NCBI GenBank assembly: GCA_903822545.1
Contig: CAIJPN010000008.1
Span: 1 to 64,000, forward strand
Source of the DNA: an uncultured Anaerolineae bacterium
GTDB lineage: Bacteria > Chloroflexota > Anaerolineae > Anaerolineales > Villigracilaceae
Length of the DNA: 64,000 bases
Reading direction: 5' to 3'
Positions 7,778-17,472 of this stretch are shown in pieces (the stretch's first letter is position 1; each line of letters opens with the position of its first letter). Both the position numbers and the translations under genes were made by a program. The notes below the pieces were generated by a model. That model did not search any database. It was not told the DNA's origin and worked only from the letters and a program-made list of their open reading frames with translations.

Positions 7778-8428
7778 ATGTCGGAAGAACTGTTCAAAAA
7801 AATGGCCCAGAGCATCATCGATGGCGATTCGGATGTGGCAGTGGAGCTCGCCAATGAGGCGATTGCCGCGGGAATCGACCCGCTGGTAGCGATCACGGAT
7901 GGGTTTGTGATCGGCGTCAACCAGGTGGGCGATGCCTTTGCCTGTGGCGATGCCTTCTTGCCCGAACTTGTAATGGCTGGCGAAGCGATGAAGGCCGCTG
8001 TGACCACGCTGGAGCCCGAAATGGCGCGGCGCGGCAGCGAACGCCAGATTTTGGGCAAGGTGGTGCTCGGCACAGTTGAAGGCGATATCCATGAAATTGG
8101 CAAATCGCTGGTCGGGACGATGCTGGGAGCTTCTGGATTCCAGGTGTATGACCTGGGTGTGGATGTTTCGGCTGAAAAACTCATCGGAAAAGCTGTGGAA
8201 GTCGGTGCGAATATCATTGCCATGAGCGCGCTGCTGACCACCACCATGGTCAAGCAAAAGGAAGTCATTGAGCTGCTGGAACAGGAAGGCCTGCACAATA
8301 CCATCAAGGTGATGGTGGGCGGCGCTCCTGTAACCCGCGAGTGGGTCGGCAAGATCAAGGCAGATGGCTATTCTGAAGATGCCATCGGCGCGGTGGCTGT
8401 GGCCAAGAGCATCGTCGGCGCGGCATAG
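7778..8428 (+). CDS. Methyltransferase cognate corrinoid protein (MttC/MtbC/MtgC type)
   Basis: 216 residues. Residues about 5-85 form the helical cap domain; residues about 90-216 form the Rossmann-like B12 domain, with the base-off His motif GDIHEIGKSL and ISALLTTTM-like MSALLTTTMVKQKEV followed by MVGGAPV. It carries methyl groups on cobalt between an MttB-type enzyme and a second methyltransferase. It is the only corrinoid protein in the window, although three MttB paralogues are present, so it is likely shared. AAAGGAG precedes the ATG, and the next gene begins 8 bases after the stop. No corrinoid reductive activator (RamA-like) gene is seen here. Confidence 0.92.
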   Translation: MSEELFKKMAQSIIDGDSDVAVELANEAIAAGIDPLVAITDGFVIGVNQVGDAFACGDAFLPELVMAGEAMKAAVTTLEPEMARRGSERQILGKVVLGTVEGDIHEIGKSLVGTMLGASGFQVYDLGVDVSAEKLIGKAVEVGANIIAMSALLTTTMVKQKEVIELLEQEGLHNTIKVMVGGAPVTREWVGKIKADGYSEDAIGAVAVAKSIVGAA

Positions 8429-8436
8429 GGCTGACT

Positions 8437-9885
8437 ATGACAAAAAAAATCAAGTCTGTCACCAATCCCAAGCTCAAACTTGAGATTTTGACACCCACCG
8501 ATGTCAAAAAAATCCACGACGCCACGTTGTGGATCATCGAAAAGGTGGGTGTGCGCTTCCCCTCGAAGCGAGCGCTGGATATTTGGGCTGCCAACGGCGC
8601 GGAAGTCGATTTTGACAAGAAAATCGTGCGCGCAAAAGGCGAATTGATCGAGAAAGCGCTCAAAAGCGCCCCACCGGTCTATCCGTTGGCAGCGCGCGAC
8701 CCGCAGCAGGATCTGCCGCTGGATGGCAATCACGTTTTTGTCGGAACCGATGGCTGCGGCGTGGAAGTAATCGATATTGAAACAGGCGTGCGGCGCATCT
8801 CCAGGCTCGATGATGTGCGCGATATCGCACGTATCGCCGATGCCACCGAAGAAGTTGGTTTCCACTGGGTAGCGGTTTCAGCGCAGGATAAGCCCGTCGA
8901 AACGCGCGGCCTGCACGAAATCAAAACTATCTGGGAAAACTCTACCAAACACGTCCAGACCGAGTCCATTTACAACGAGCGCGAAGCCCGCGCCGCGATG
9001 GAAATCGCGGGATTGATCGTCGGCGGGAAAGATAAACTGCGCGAGCGGCCAGTTCTCTCGCTGATGCAATGCACCGCCCCGCCGCTGGGTCACGATGGCG
9101 GCAGCCTGGATGCGGCGCTGGTAGCGGCGGAATACGGCATCCCGACCGGTTTTATGACCATGGCGGCCAACATCACCACCGGCCCGGCCACCCTGGCAGG
9201 GAACCTGGCCCTGGGCAATGCCGAAGTCATTGCCGGGGCAGCGCTGATCCAGCTGGCATTCCCTGGCGCGCCAGTCTTCTACGCGGCCGCCCAGACCGCT
9301 TCGGATATTCGCTCTGGCGCATACACTGGCGGCGGCCCGGAAGATTTCATCTACGGCGCGGCTGGCAATGTGCTGGCTGACTATTACAACATCCCGATCT
9401 CAATGGGGTCATTCGCCACCGGCGCAAAAGAGCCGAACTGGCAGGCCGGCATCGAAAACAGCCTTTCAACTTTTATGGCGAGCATCGTCATGTCTGATAT
9501 GCTGCTGGGTGTCGGTTTCCTGCACGGCAGCCGCATCTGGTCTTACGCCGAAATGATGATGGACTGCGAAATCTTCTCGATCATCGAGAAGACGCTGCAA
9601 GGCATCGTAGTGGATGACGAAACGCTGGCGCTGGATACCATCGCGGCGGTGGGGCCAGGCGGTAATTTCCTCTCGCAGAAGCACACCCGCAAGCACATGC
9701 GCGAGGTTTTCCTGCCGCAGTTTATGGATCGCCGCCCTTACAACGAGTGGGAATCCAAAAAAGACAACGCCGCCGATTGGGCGCTGGCCAAGGCCCGCAA
9801 AACCCTGGCCGAGCACCAGCCCGAGCCACTGGATGAAAAAGTCAGCGCGGAGATGGCGAAGATTATCGCGGCGATGGAGAAGTAG
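8437..9885 (+). CDS. Trimethylamine methyltransferase family protein, non-Pyl (MttB paralogue 1)
   Basis: 482 residues, MttB/MtgB superfamily TIM-barrel methyltransferase. Recognisable stretches include ILTPTDVKKIHDATLWIIE, the GTDGCGVEVIDIETG strand, LMQCTAPPLGHDGGSLDA and the C-terminal GGNFLSQKHTRKHMREVF. There is no in-frame amber codon, so it is a member of the large non-pyrrolysine group; characterised members demethylate glycine betaine, proline betaine, carnitine or butyrobetaine. It should transfer a methyl group from such a quaternary amine to the corrinoid protein encoded 8 bases upstream. Closely coupled to that gene, making these two the probable cognate pair. Substrate is not readable from sequence. 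Confidence 0.9.
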   Translation: MTKKIKSVTNPKLKLEILTPTDVKKIHDATLWIIEKVGVRFPSKRALDIWAANGAEVDFDKKIVRAKGELIEKALKSAPPVYPLAARDPQQDLPLDGNHVFVGTDGCGVEVIDIETGVRRISRLDDVRDIARIADATEEVGFHWVAVSAQDKPVETRGLHEIKTIWENSTKHVQTESIYNEREARAAMEIAGLIVGGKDKLRERPVLSLMQCTAPPLGHDGGSLDAALVAAEYGIPTGFMTMAANITTGPATLAGNLALGNAEVIAGAALIQLAFPGAPVFYAAAQTASDIRSGAYTGGGPEDFIYGAAGNVLADYYNIPISMGSFATGAKEPNWQAGIENSLSTFMASIVMSDMLLGVGFLHGSRIWSYAEMMMDCEIFSIIEKTLQGIVVDDETLALDTIAAVGPGGNFLSQKHTRKHMREVFLPQFMDRRPYNEWESKKDNAADWALAKARKTLAEHQPEPLDEKVSAEMAKIIAAMEK

Positions 9886-9891
9886 CCCTTT

Positions 9892-9968
9892 CCCTCACCC
9901 CAACCCCTCTCCCGGTGGGAGAGGGGCCAAAGTTCCTTCCCCCTTCGGGGGAGGGCGGAGGGTGAGGG
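9892..9968. repeat. GC-rich multi-stem intergenic palindromic repeat
   Basis: Outer arms CCCTCACC / GGTGAGGG enclose CCCCTCTCCC-GGT-GGGAGAGGGG and CCCCTTCGGGG-type hairpins. This type of repeat is dispersed in many genomes. It separates MttB paralogues 1 and 2. Confidence 0.75.
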
Positions 9969-9988
9969 CCGATATATACTTAACATTG

Positions 9989-10010
9989 TCCAAAGTCTGG
10001 AGACTTTGGA
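9989..10010 (+). repeat. Hairpin with ACTCC tail before MttB paralogue 2
   Basis: Ten-base arms TCCAAAGTCT / AGACTTTGGA with a two-base loop, then CTCCGGAGAAG that supplies the ribosome binding site. Related hairpins precede two other genes of the locus (18892-18948, 20137-20156). Confidence 0.6.
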
Positions 10011-10023
10011 CTCCGGAGAAGCA

Positions 10024-11481
10024 ATGCAACCCAAAATCGAATTACTCTCACAGGAAATGATCGGCCGCATCATGGATGAGGCCTTCCAGTTGATGATGGA
10101 GCCCGGTATCAAAGTCCAGTCGGCGGAAGCGCGCCGGTTGCTGGCAGAGGCCGGGGCACAGGTCGATGAAAGCGCGGAAGTGGCAAAAATTCCCGAAGCG
10201 GTGGCACGCAAGGCCCTGGAAACCGTCCCGCACAGCTTCCAGCTGTTTGACCGGTTCGGAAATCCCAAAGTCACCTATGGCGGCGATGCCGTCCACTTCG
10301 ACCCCGGTTCATCCGGCGTACACATCCTCGACCCCGAAACGCTCGAACACAAGACTTCTTTCACGCCCGACCTGGCACGGGTGGTCAAAGTGACCGAAAT
10401 GCTGCCAGAATACGATGCGCAATCGACCGCCATCGTCTGCAATGAAGTACCCAAGGCGGTCGGCGACTTTTTCCGGCTGTATGTGGTGCTGCTGCACTCG
10501 ACCAAGCCGATTGTGACCGGCGCGTTCAACATCAAAACGCTGGATACGATGATCGAGATGCTGGCGATTTTTGCCGGTGGACGCAAGGAACTGGCCTCCA
10601 AACCCCAGGCTGTTTTCGATGTCTGCCCGTCACCGCCGCTGATCTGGAGCGGATTCGGCTCTGAGAATTTGATCGCCCTGGCCCGGGCTGGCGTGCCGGC
10701 CGAGATGGTTTCGATGCCGCTGGCAGGCGCTGCCGCCCCGGTAACGCTGCTCGGCTCGGTGGTGCAGCACACCGCTGAATGTTTGAGCGGCATCACCATC
10801 CACCAGCTGGCGCAGCCCGGCGCGCCGATTGTGTGGGGCGGCGCACCGGCGATCTTCGATATGCGCCGCGGCACCACGCCGATGGGCGCGATTGAAACCG
10901 CCATGATCGACGCATCCTACGCCCAGGTGGGCAAATCACTCGGGCTGCCAACGCACGCCTACCTCGGCGCAACAGATGCCAAGGTGGTAGATGCCCAGGC
11001 CGGGATGGAAAGTGGCATGAGCGCGCTGGTTGGCGCGCTGGCGGGCATCAACATGATCTCTGGCGCCGGGATGATCGATTTCCTGGCCTGCCAGAGCCCC
11101 GAAAAACTGGTGATCGACGCCGAAGCCATCGGCATGGTCAAGCGTCTGCTGGAAGGGATGAAGGTGCAAACTGACACGCTGGCAACTGCCCTGTTTGCCG
11201 GGATCAACTTCAAGGGTGATTTCCTGAAGCAAAAAATCACCCGCCAGTTGTTCTCCAAAGAACAGCATCTCCCATCGGCGGTGATCGACCGCGATTCCAT
11301 CCGCGGCTGGCAGGAAGCTGGTTCGCTGGATACGTTCGGGCGCGCGAAAGAGCGCACCCGGCAGCTCCTGGCGGCCTACAAACGCCCTGAGCTTGACCCG
11401 ACGCAGGAAAAAGCCCTGCACGAGATGGTCACAAGCCTTTCTCGCGCCGCCGGGATGGATAGTATCCCCGCGATGGAATAA
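10024..11481 (+). CDS. Trimethylamine methyltransferase family protein, non-Pyl (MttB paralogue 2)
   Basis: 485 residues, MttB superfamily, clearly divergent from the other two copies. Visible family stretches: LLSQEMIGRIMDEAFQLM, GSSGVHILDPETLEH, VFDVCPSPPLIWSG and a C-terminal IRGWQEAGSLDTFGRAKERT with the helical tail ending in PELDPTQEKALHEM. No in-frame amber codon. The ATG at 10024 is preceded by GGAGAAGC and gives a normal family N-terminus; a TTG at 10006 lies in the hairpin and is less likely. It may act on a different methylated substrate or a different methyl of the same compound. It is followed by 280 bases before the transporter genes. Confidence 0.88.
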   Translation: MQPKIELLSQEMIGRIMDEAFQLMMEPGIKVQSAEARRLLAEAGAQVDESAEVAKIPEAVARKALETVPHSFQLFDRFGNPKVTYGGDAVHFDPGSSGVHILDPETLEHKTSFTPDLARVVKVTEMLPEYDAQSTAIVCNEVPKAVGDFFRLYVVLLHSTKPIVTGAFNIKTLDTMIEMLAIFAGGRKELASKPQAVFDVCPSPPLIWSGFGSENLIALARAGVPAEMVSMPLAGAAAPVTLLGSVVQHTAECLSGITIHQLAQPGAPIVWGGAPAIFDMRRGTTPMGAIETAMIDASYAQVGKSLGLPTHAYLGATDAKVVDAQAGMESGMSALVGALAGINMISGAGMIDFLACQSPEKLVIDAEAIGMVKRLLEGMKVQTDTLATALFAGINFKGDFLKQKITRQLFSKEQHLPSAVIDRDSIRGWQEAGSLDTFGRAKERTRQLLAAYKRPELDPTQEKALHEMVTSLSRAAGMDSIPAME

Positions 11482-11502
11482 AAATTACAGACCGATTTTC
11501 AG

Positions 11503-11539
11503 CCAAGATGCATAAGGTGAACAACCTTGTGCATCTTGG
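11503..11539 (+). terminator. Hairpin after MttB paralogue 2
   Basis: CCAAGATGCA-T-AAGG / CCTT-G-TGCATCTTGG, about 14 bp with a small bulge, starting 21 bases after the stop. No strong U tract follows, so it may be a weak terminator or an mRNA 3' stabiliser. Confidence 0.45.
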
Positions 11540-11557
11540 TTATGTCTCATAACTACG

Positions 11558-11620
11558 GTCACAAATTGCGCTTTCCCGCTGATGAAAATAAACGCAATTT
11601 GTGACTGCGGTGGGTATAAT
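11558..11620 (+). promoter_or_regulatory. Perfect 13-bp inverted repeat and TATAAT box upstream of the ABC importer
   Basis: GTCACAAATTGCG (11558-11570) and CGCAATTTGTGAC (11593-11605) are perfect inverted arms. TATAAT lies at 11615-11620 and the right arm covers where the -35 would be. This could be an operator for the local GntR or another regulator, or a terminator stem; the overlap with the promoter favours an operator. Confidence 0.45.
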
Positions 11621-11761
11621 AGTTAGTAACAACGGTTCAACGACAGTCCAGCCGGGACTGGTAGAACGAGCGTATGTTGTTGCCAAGGAGGTGGAACAGG
11701 CAAAAATGGGTTTGCACGTGATGTCTTTCGTTTATTCGCTAAATGAAAAGAGGAGAAGACC

Positions 11762-13405
11762 ATGCTTAACAAATCATTCATTTTGAAAGTCCTGGTACTG
11801 GTTATGATCGCCAGCCTGGGCCTGAGCGCCTGCGGAGGCAGCCCTGCCGCCACAGCCCCAGCGGCATCCAAAGTCGCCACTTTGATTTTCACCCAGGAAC
11901 CGGACACGATGAGTCCGCTCTACACCAATATGTATTTCTCGCAAATCCTGCACCAAACCTGGAATGTGTGGACCTGGCAATATGATGAGAAGAACCAGGT
12001 TTACCCCGTACTGGTAAAGGAAATGCCGAGCATGGAAAATGGCGGTATCTCTGCCGATGGCAAAACCATCACCCTGCACCTGCGCGAAGATGTGCTCTGG
12101 TCGGATGGCGAAAAACTCACTTCGGCTGATTACAAGTTCACATACGATATGTATATGAACCCTAAGAACACCGTCTCGACCACCTACCCTTACGATCAAA
12201 TTGCCAGTCTCGAAACCCCCGATGATTTCACAGTTGTCATCAACTTTGCCGAGCCGTTTGCGCCCTGGTTGTCGCTGTTCCATGGCATTCTGCCCGAGCA
12301 CGTTTTGCAACCCGTCTTCGAAAAAGATGGCACACTCGATACCGCCGCATGGAACAAAGCTCCCAGCGCGGGCATCGGCCCGTTCAAGTTTGACAAATGG
12401 GAATCTGGTTCCTACCTGCGCTTTGTGCGCAACGACAAGTGGTTCGGTGAAAAAGCCAAACTGGATCAAATCTTTGTTCGCATCGTGCCGGATGATGCCT
12501 CCCAGGTGGCGGCGCTCAAAGCTGGGGATGGCGACCTGGGCATTTTCATCTCCTATCCTGACATCCCCGCGCTGGAAGAAGCCGGCGTCAGCGTTGTAAC
12601 AGTTCAATCTGGTTACAGCGAGGGCTGGTTCATCAGCATGGGCCCGAAGGCTCACCCAGCCTTGCAGGATGTGCGCGTCCGCCAGGCACTGGTTTATTCA
12701 GTCGACCGCGAAAAAATCGCCAAAGACCTGCTGCTGGGCAAAACCAAACCCGGCGCCAGCCTGTGGGATAACTCCCCATACGTAGATCCATCACTCCAGC
12801 CCTATCCATATGACCCCGAAAAGGCCAAGTCCCTGCTCGATGAAGCTGGCTGGAAAGACACCAACGGCGATGGTAGCCGCGATAAAGACGGCGTTGAACT
12901 CGTCCTGCGCTATGGAACCACCACCAAAGAAGTCCGCCAGAGCACCCAGGCCGTTGTCCAGCAGATGTGGGCATCCGTTGGCGTCAAAACCGACCTGACC
13001 AACTATGATTCAGATATCTTCTTTGCCAGTTACGGCGATAAAGGCCCGGCCTACACCGGCGAACTGGATGTGATGGAATGGTCAGATGTGTACCAATTCC
13101 CCGATCCGAACTTCACCTACTTCCTGTGTTCCGAAATCCCCAGCGACGAATCACCACAGGGCGTCAATGCCCAGTACTTGTGCGATGAAGAACTCGATGG
13201 GCTCTTCCAACAGCAAGCCACCCAGGTGGATACCAATGCCCGCATCGAAACCTTCCACAAAATCACCAAAATTGTTTTCGACCAGGTGTATTGGGCCAGC
13301 CTGTGGCAAGACCCCGATATCTGGGCCGTTGGCAAGCGCCTGGCTGATGTCAAACTCTCCGGCGTAACCCCATTCTACAACGCCGAAGCGTGGGACTTGA
13401 AATAG
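11762..13405 (+). CDS. ABC transporter substrate-binding lipoprotein (peptide/opine, SBP_bac_5)
   Basis: 547 residues. Lipoprotein signal with lipobox LSAC (Cys24) followed by an Ala/Pro-rich linker. The mature part begins ATLIFTQEPDTMSPLYTN and continues with the family core LREDVLWSDGEKLTSADYKF and VRQALVYSVDREKIAKDLLL, typical of DppA/OppA cluster C binding proteins. GAGGAG lies 6 bases before the ATG. It is the first of five importer genes set inside the methyltransferase locus, so the likely ligand is the methylated substrate or a peptide/conjugate containing it. A terminator-like hairpin after it would keep its expression above that of the permeases. Confidence 0.92.
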   Translation: MLNKSFILKVLVLVMIASLGLSACGGSPAATAPAASKVATLIFTQEPDTMSPLYTNMYFSQILHQTWNVWTWQYDEKNQVYPVLVKEMPSMENGGISADGKTITLHLREDVLWSDGEKLTSADYKFTYDMYMNPKNTVSTTYPYDQIASLETPDDFTVVINFAEPFAPWLSLFHGILPEHVLQPVFEKDGTLDTAAWNKAPSAGIGPFKFDKWESGSYLRFVRNDKWFGEKAKLDQIFVRIVPDDASQVAALKAGDGDLGIFISYPDIPALEEAGVSVVTVQSGYSEGWFISMGPKAHPALQDVRVRQALVYSVDREKIAKDLLLGKTKPGASLWDNSPYVDPSLQPYPYDPEKAKSLLDEAGWKDTNGDGSRDKDGVELVLRYGTTTKEVRQSTQAVVQQMWASVGVKTDLTNYDSDIFFASYGDKGPAYTGELDVMEWSDVYQFPDPNFTYFLCSEIPSDESPQGVNAQYLCDEELDGLFQQQATQVDTNARIETFHKITKIVFDQVYWASLWQDPDIWAVGKRLADVKLSGVTPFYNAEAWDLK

Positions 13406-13420
13406 CCCGCCGTTAAAACA

Positions 13421-13465
13421 GGTGCGTCGCAACTTTCACAGGTGCGACGCACCCCTTTTATTTTT
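13421..13465 (+). terminator. Partial terminator between binding protein and permeases
   Basis: GGTGCGTCGC / GCGACGCACC stem followed by CCTTTTATTTTT. It sits between the SBP and the permease genes, where attenuating hairpins are common. Confidence 0.65.
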
Positions 13466-13484
13466 GCGATACGGAACCCCCGCC

Positions 13485-14516
13485 ATGACCCGTTATATCA
13501 TCCGACGCATCCTGCAAGGCATCCCGTTGGTGTTTCTCGTCAGCCTGGTTTTGTTCATCATGATGCAAAACATGGGCGATCCACTTGCCACCATGGGTGG
13601 ACGCTCGGTGACGCGCAAAGAAGATCGCGCGCGTCTCTCCCGTCAGCTTGGGCTGGATCAGCCCGTGCTGGTTCAATATTTTTACTGGCTGGTGGGCAAC
13701 GACTTCGTCAAAATCGATATTGACGGGGATGGCACCCCTGAAACATACGGAACCCGCAAAGGCGTGCTACGCGGTGACTTTGGCACTTCCCTGGTAGCAC
13801 GGGAGCCCGCCATGGAAGTCATCCTGAGCCGCCTGCCCAACACGCTCATCCTGATGCTGACCTCAGAATTTGTCGTCATTTTTGGCGCATTATTGATCGG
13901 CGTTTATTCCGCGCTAAAGCAATATTCCCTGCTCGATAACATAGTGACCACCTTCTCATTTGTCGGCTACTCCATGCCGATCTTTTTCCTGGCCCTCAGC
14001 CTGATGTACATCTTCGCGGTGAATTTCAAACGCTGGGGACTGCCCTACCTGCCCACAGTCGGCATGTATGACCCGCAGGTCGGGGATACCCCCGCACAGG
14101 TACTTATCCACATGGTGCTGCCGGTTGTTACCATCGCGGTCAACAGCTTCTCAGCGTACAGTCGCTACATCCGCAGCACCATGCTCGAAGCGCTCGGACA
14201 GGATTACATCCGCACGGCGCGCGCCAAGGGCCTGCCCAAACGCGAGATTGTCTTCATCCATGCGCTAAAAAACGCATCCCTGCCAATAGTGACCATCGTT
14301 GGGCTAGATTTACCCTTCCTGTTGGGCGGCGCACTCGTCACCGAACGCATTTTCGCCTGGCCGGGCATGGGACGCCTGTTCATCGACCACGTTTCGCGCG
14401 GCGATACCCCCGTTGTAATGGGTATCATGGTGCTGATCGCTATCTCGGTGGTTGTTTTCCAGATCCTCACCGATATCGTCTACGCCTGGCTTGACCCCAG
14501 GATCCGCTACAGTTAG
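13485..14516 (+). CDS. ABC transporter permease (DppB/OppB type)
   Basis: 343 residues starting MTRYIIRRILQGIPLVFLVS, the classic DppB N-terminal membrane segment. Six membrane segments and the EAA-type loop (EALGQDYIRTARAKGLPKREI) that couples to the ATPases are visible. A frame extension upstream to 13422 reads through the terminator hairpin and is not used. An insertion with acidic KIDIDGDGTPETYG lies in the first periplasmic loop. It pairs with the DppC-like permease 9 bases downstream. Confidence 0.93.
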   Translation: MTRYIIRRILQGIPLVFLVSLVLFIMMQNMGDPLATMGGRSVTRKEDRARLSRQLGLDQPVLVQYFYWLVGNDFVKIDIDGDGTPETYGTRKGVLRGDFGTSLVAREPAMEVILSRLPNTLILMLTSEFVVIFGALLIGVYSALKQYSLLDNIVTTFSFVGYSMPIFFLALSLMYIFAVNFKRWGLPYLPTVGMYDPQVGDTPAQVLIHMVLPVVTIAVNSFSAYSRYIRSTMLEALGQDYIRTARAKGLPKREIVFIHALKNASLPIVTIVGLDLPFLLGGALVTERIFAWPGMGRLFIDHVSRGDTPVVMGIMVLIAISVVVFQILTDIVYAWLDPRIRYS

Positions 14517-14525
14517 GGAGCCAAC

Positions 14526-15473
14526 ATGACTCAACCTCCCCCCCCAATTGCCTCCCTGAACCTCGATGAGTTGGCAACACCGCCACTTTCACTGGCCAAA
14601 ATGGCCTGGCTACGCTTTCGCCGCCACAAAATGGCCCTGGTCGGGATGGTGATCCTGGCCTTCCTGGTGCTGTACTGCATTGGCGGTGCCCTTATTTACA
14701 GCGAAAAATACGCCAACTTCAACGAAACCAGCATCCATCTCCAACCCCCATCGCTGGCGCATCCCTTTGGCACTGACACCATCGGGCGCGATATCCTGGC
14801 ACGCACTATCTATGGCGGGCAGATTTCGCTGATGATCGGTTTGACGGCAGTTTTGTTGGAATTGACCATTGGCATTGTGGTCGGCGCGCTTTCAGGCTAC
14901 TTTGGCGGCTGGTTGGATAACCTTCTGATGCGATTCACCGAAGCCATTCTAATCATCCCGCAGATTTTCCTGCTACTGGTGATGGCAAAATTCTTCGCAG
15001 GCGACATCCCAGACATTTCATTTTTGGGCAGGGAATTCAGCGGCAGCGTGGTTGTGATTGTGGTCATCATCGGGTTGACATCCTGGCCATACCTGGCACG
15101 CATTGTCAGGGCGGAATTTCTCTCCATCAAAGAAAATGAATTCATCCTGGCCGCCCGCGCCATTGGGACTCCCACCTCCGAAATCATCTTCCTCCACATC
15201 TTGCCCAACAGCATCGCCCCGATCGTGGTTTCGGCCACCCTGGGAATCGCCAACGCCATCACGCTGGAAGCTTATATCAGTTTCCTGGGGCTGGGTGTGC
15301 GCCCGCCGACTGCCACCTGGGGCAACATGCTCGAAGGCGCATACAACTACATCGAATCGGCCTACTGGATGTGGTTGTTCCCCGGCCTGCTGATCCTGTT
15401 GATCGTGCTCGCCATCAACTTTATCGGCGACGGCCTGCGCGATGCCCTCGATCCGCGCAGCAGGACGGTATAG
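14526..15473 (+). CDS. ABC transporter permease (DppC/OppC type)
   Basis: 315 residues. N-terminal cytoplasmic stretch with WLRFRRHKMALVGMVIL, then the DppC signature HPFGTDTIGRDILARTIYG, and the EAA loop FILAARAIGTPTSEIIFLHI. About six membrane segments. It forms the heterodimeric channel with the preceding permease; AGGGAGCCAAC precedes its ATG. Confidence 0.93.
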   Translation: MTQPPPPIASLNLDELATPPLSLAKMAWLRFRRHKMALVGMVILAFLVLYCIGGALIYSEKYANFNETSIHLQPPSLAHPFGTDTIGRDILARTIYGGQISLMIGLTAVLLELTIGIVVGALSGYFGGWLDNLLMRFTEAILIIPQIFLLLVMAKFFAGDIPDISFLGREFSGSVVVIVVIIGLTSWPYLARIVRAEFLSIKENEFILAARAIGTPTSEIIFLHILPNSIAPIVVSATLGIANAITLEAYISFLGLGVRPPTATWGNMLEGAYNYIESAYWMWLFPGLLILLIVLAINFIGDGLRDALDPRSRTV

Positions 15474-15474
15474 C

Positions 15475-16467
15475 ATGGAAACCCATAAACTCATCGAAGT
15501 AAAAGACCTCGAGACGCAGTTCCACACACCCGAAGGCATCGTTTACGCGGTCAATGGTATCTCCTTTTTTGTTCACGAAGGGGAAACCCTGGCCGTGGTT
15601 GGTGAAAGCGGCTGCGGCAAATCGGTGACGATGCTGTCGTTTTTACGACTAATCCCCACCCCACCGGGAGAAATCGTCAGCGGGCAGGCCCTCTACCGCG
15701 AAAAAGACCTGCTTCGCATCTCAGAAGATGAGATGGAACACATCCGGGGCAAAGAAATCGCCATGATTTTCCAAGACCCGATGACTTCCCTCAACCCGGT
15801 GCTCACCATCGGGCGGCAGATCACCGAGCCGCTGCACACCCATCTTGGCCTGAACAAAGCCGAAGCCCGGGATCGCGCCATCAAGCTGCTGCTGGATGTC
15901 GGCATTCCGGATGCTGCCCGACGGCTGAATGATTATCCCCACCAGTTTTCGGGCGGGATGCGCCAGCGTGTGATGATCGCCATGGCGCTGGCCTGCGCCC
16001 CCAGCCTGCTCATCGCTGACGAACCCACCACCGCGCTGGATGTGACCATCCAGGCGCAGATCATCGAACTGGTGGCGCACATCCGCCAGCACATGAACAT
16101 GGCCGTCATCTGGATCACGCACGACCTGGGCGTAGTGGCCGGCATGGCAGACCGCGTGATGGTGATGTACGCCGGTTTTGTGGTGGAAGAAGCACACGTA
16201 GAAGAGCTATACGACAACCCCCGGCATCCCTACACACATGCGCTGCTTTCAGCCCTGCCGCGTGTAGATCGTCGCCGCGACTCGCGCTTAAAATCCATCC
16301 CTGGCGCGCCACCCAACCTGCTGGTCAAGCCGCACGGCTGCCCCTTTGCGCCGCGCTGCGAACACACCATTGAACGCTGCGGGAATGAAAACCCCCCATT
16401 ACAAAAAGTTGCCCCCGAACATTTCGCCGCCTGTTGGGTGGATGTCCGCACAGGAGCGCCCAAATGA
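15475..16467 (+). CDS. ABC transporter ATP-binding protein (DppD/OppD type)
   Basis: 330 residues. Walker [10 protein letters not shown]-loop [10 protein letters not shown], signature [15 protein letters not shown], Walker [14 protein letters not shown], and the C-terminal oligopeptide-transporter extension with a Cys-rich [14 protein letters not shown] region that can hold an iron-sulfur or metal site in this family. The start at 15475 is one base after the preceding TAG, and upstream frame extension into the permease is not needed. Partner of the DppF-like ATPase that overlaps its end. Confidence 0.94.
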   Translation: METHKLIEVKDLETQFHTPEGIVYAVNGISFFVHEGETLAVVGESGCGKSVTMLSFLRLIPTPPGEIVSGQALYREKDLLRISEDEMEHIRGKEIAMIFQDPMTSLNPVLTIGRQITEPLHTHLGLNKAEARDRAIKLLLDVGIPDAARRLNDYPHQFSGGMRQRVMIAMALACAPSLLIADEPTTALDVTIQAQIIELVAHIRQHMNMAVIWITHDLGVVAGMADRVMVMYAGFVVEEAHVEELYDNPRHPYTHALLSALPRVDRRRDSRLKSIPGAPPNLLVKPHGCPFAPRCEHTIERCGNENPPLQKVAPEHFAACWVDVRTGAPK

Positions 16468-17450
16468 GCACAGAAACGCCACTTGTCCAGGTCACTGACC
16501 TGAAAAAACATTTCCCCATCACCAAAGGCATTGTCATCCAGCGCCAGGTAGGCACAGTCCGCGCCGTAGATGGGATTTCATTCAGCATTGCGCGTGGCGA
16601 AACACTGGGGCTGGTAGGCGAGAGCGGCTGCGGTAAAACCACCGCCGGGCGCACCCTGCTGGGGTTGTACCCATCCACCGCCGGGCAGGTTGACATCGAT
16701 GGTCACGACCTGACCCACGCACGCGGCAAAAGTATGATGGAAATCCGCCGCAAAGCCCAAATGATCTTCCAAGACCCGTATGCATCGCTCAATCCGCGCT
16801 GGACGGTAAATGCCATCGTCAGCGAACCGATGCGCGTGCATCATCTCATTAATAACGAGAAAGACCGCCAGGAACGCGTGAAGGAACTACTTACGCTGGT
16901 AGGCCTGTCGGCGCGGCTGGTGAACCGTTTCCCACATGAATTTTCAGGCGGACAGCGCCAGCGCATTGGGATTGCCCGCGCCCTGGCATCGAACCCGCGC
17001 TTTATCGTGTGTGACGAACCCATTTCCGCCCTGGATGTGTCCATCCAGGCCCAGGTGGTCAACCTGCTGGAAGAACTGCAAGACCGGCTCAACCTGACCT
17101 ACCTGTTCGTGGCCCACGACCTGAGCATGGTACGCCACATCTGCGACCGGGTGGCGGTGATGTATCTCGGCATCATCGTTGAGATGGGCGAGCGCGACGA
17201 AGTCTACGAACATCCGCTGCACCCTTACACGAAAGCCCTGCTCTCTGCCGTGCCGATCCCTGACCCGCGCAAGGAGCGCGCCCGCCAGCGTGTCATCCTG
17301 ACTGGGGATGTGCCCAGCCCAATCAACCCGCCCTCCGGCTGCCGCTTCCACCCGCGCTGCCCGGTAGCGCTGGAAAAGTGCAAAACCGAGACGCCCGTGA
17401 TGAAAGAAGCCGCGCCGGGTCATTTTGTGGAGTGCCACGCGGTGAAATAA
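16464..17450 (+). CDS. ABC transporter ATP-binding protein (DppF/OppF type)
   Basis: 328 residues. Walker [13 protein letters not shown]-loop [14 protein letters not shown], signature [15 protein letters not shown], Walker [15 protein letters not shown]-loop VAHDLSM, and C-terminal [15 protein letters not shown]. The ATG overlaps the previous stop as ATGA, indicating translational coupling. With the preceding protein it forms the two-ATPase engine of the importer. Confidence 0.94.
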   Translation: MSTETPLVQVTDLKKHFPITKGIVIQRQVGTVRAVDGISFSIARGETLGLVGESGCGKTTAGRTLLGLYPSTAGQVDIDGHDLTHARGKSMMEIRRKAQMIFQDPYASLNPRWTVNAIVSEPMRVHHLINNEKDRQERVKELLTLVGLSARLVNRFPHEFSGGQRQRIGIARALASNPRFIVCDEPISALDVSIQAQVVNLLEELQDRLNLTYLFVAHDLSMVRHICDRVAVMYLGIIVEMGERDEVYEHPLHPYTKALLSAVPIPDPRKERARQRVILTGDVPSPINPPSGCRFHPRCPVALEKCKTETPVMKEAAPGHFVECHAVK

Positions 17451-17472
17451 TTTAGAGTCAATGGAGATTTTT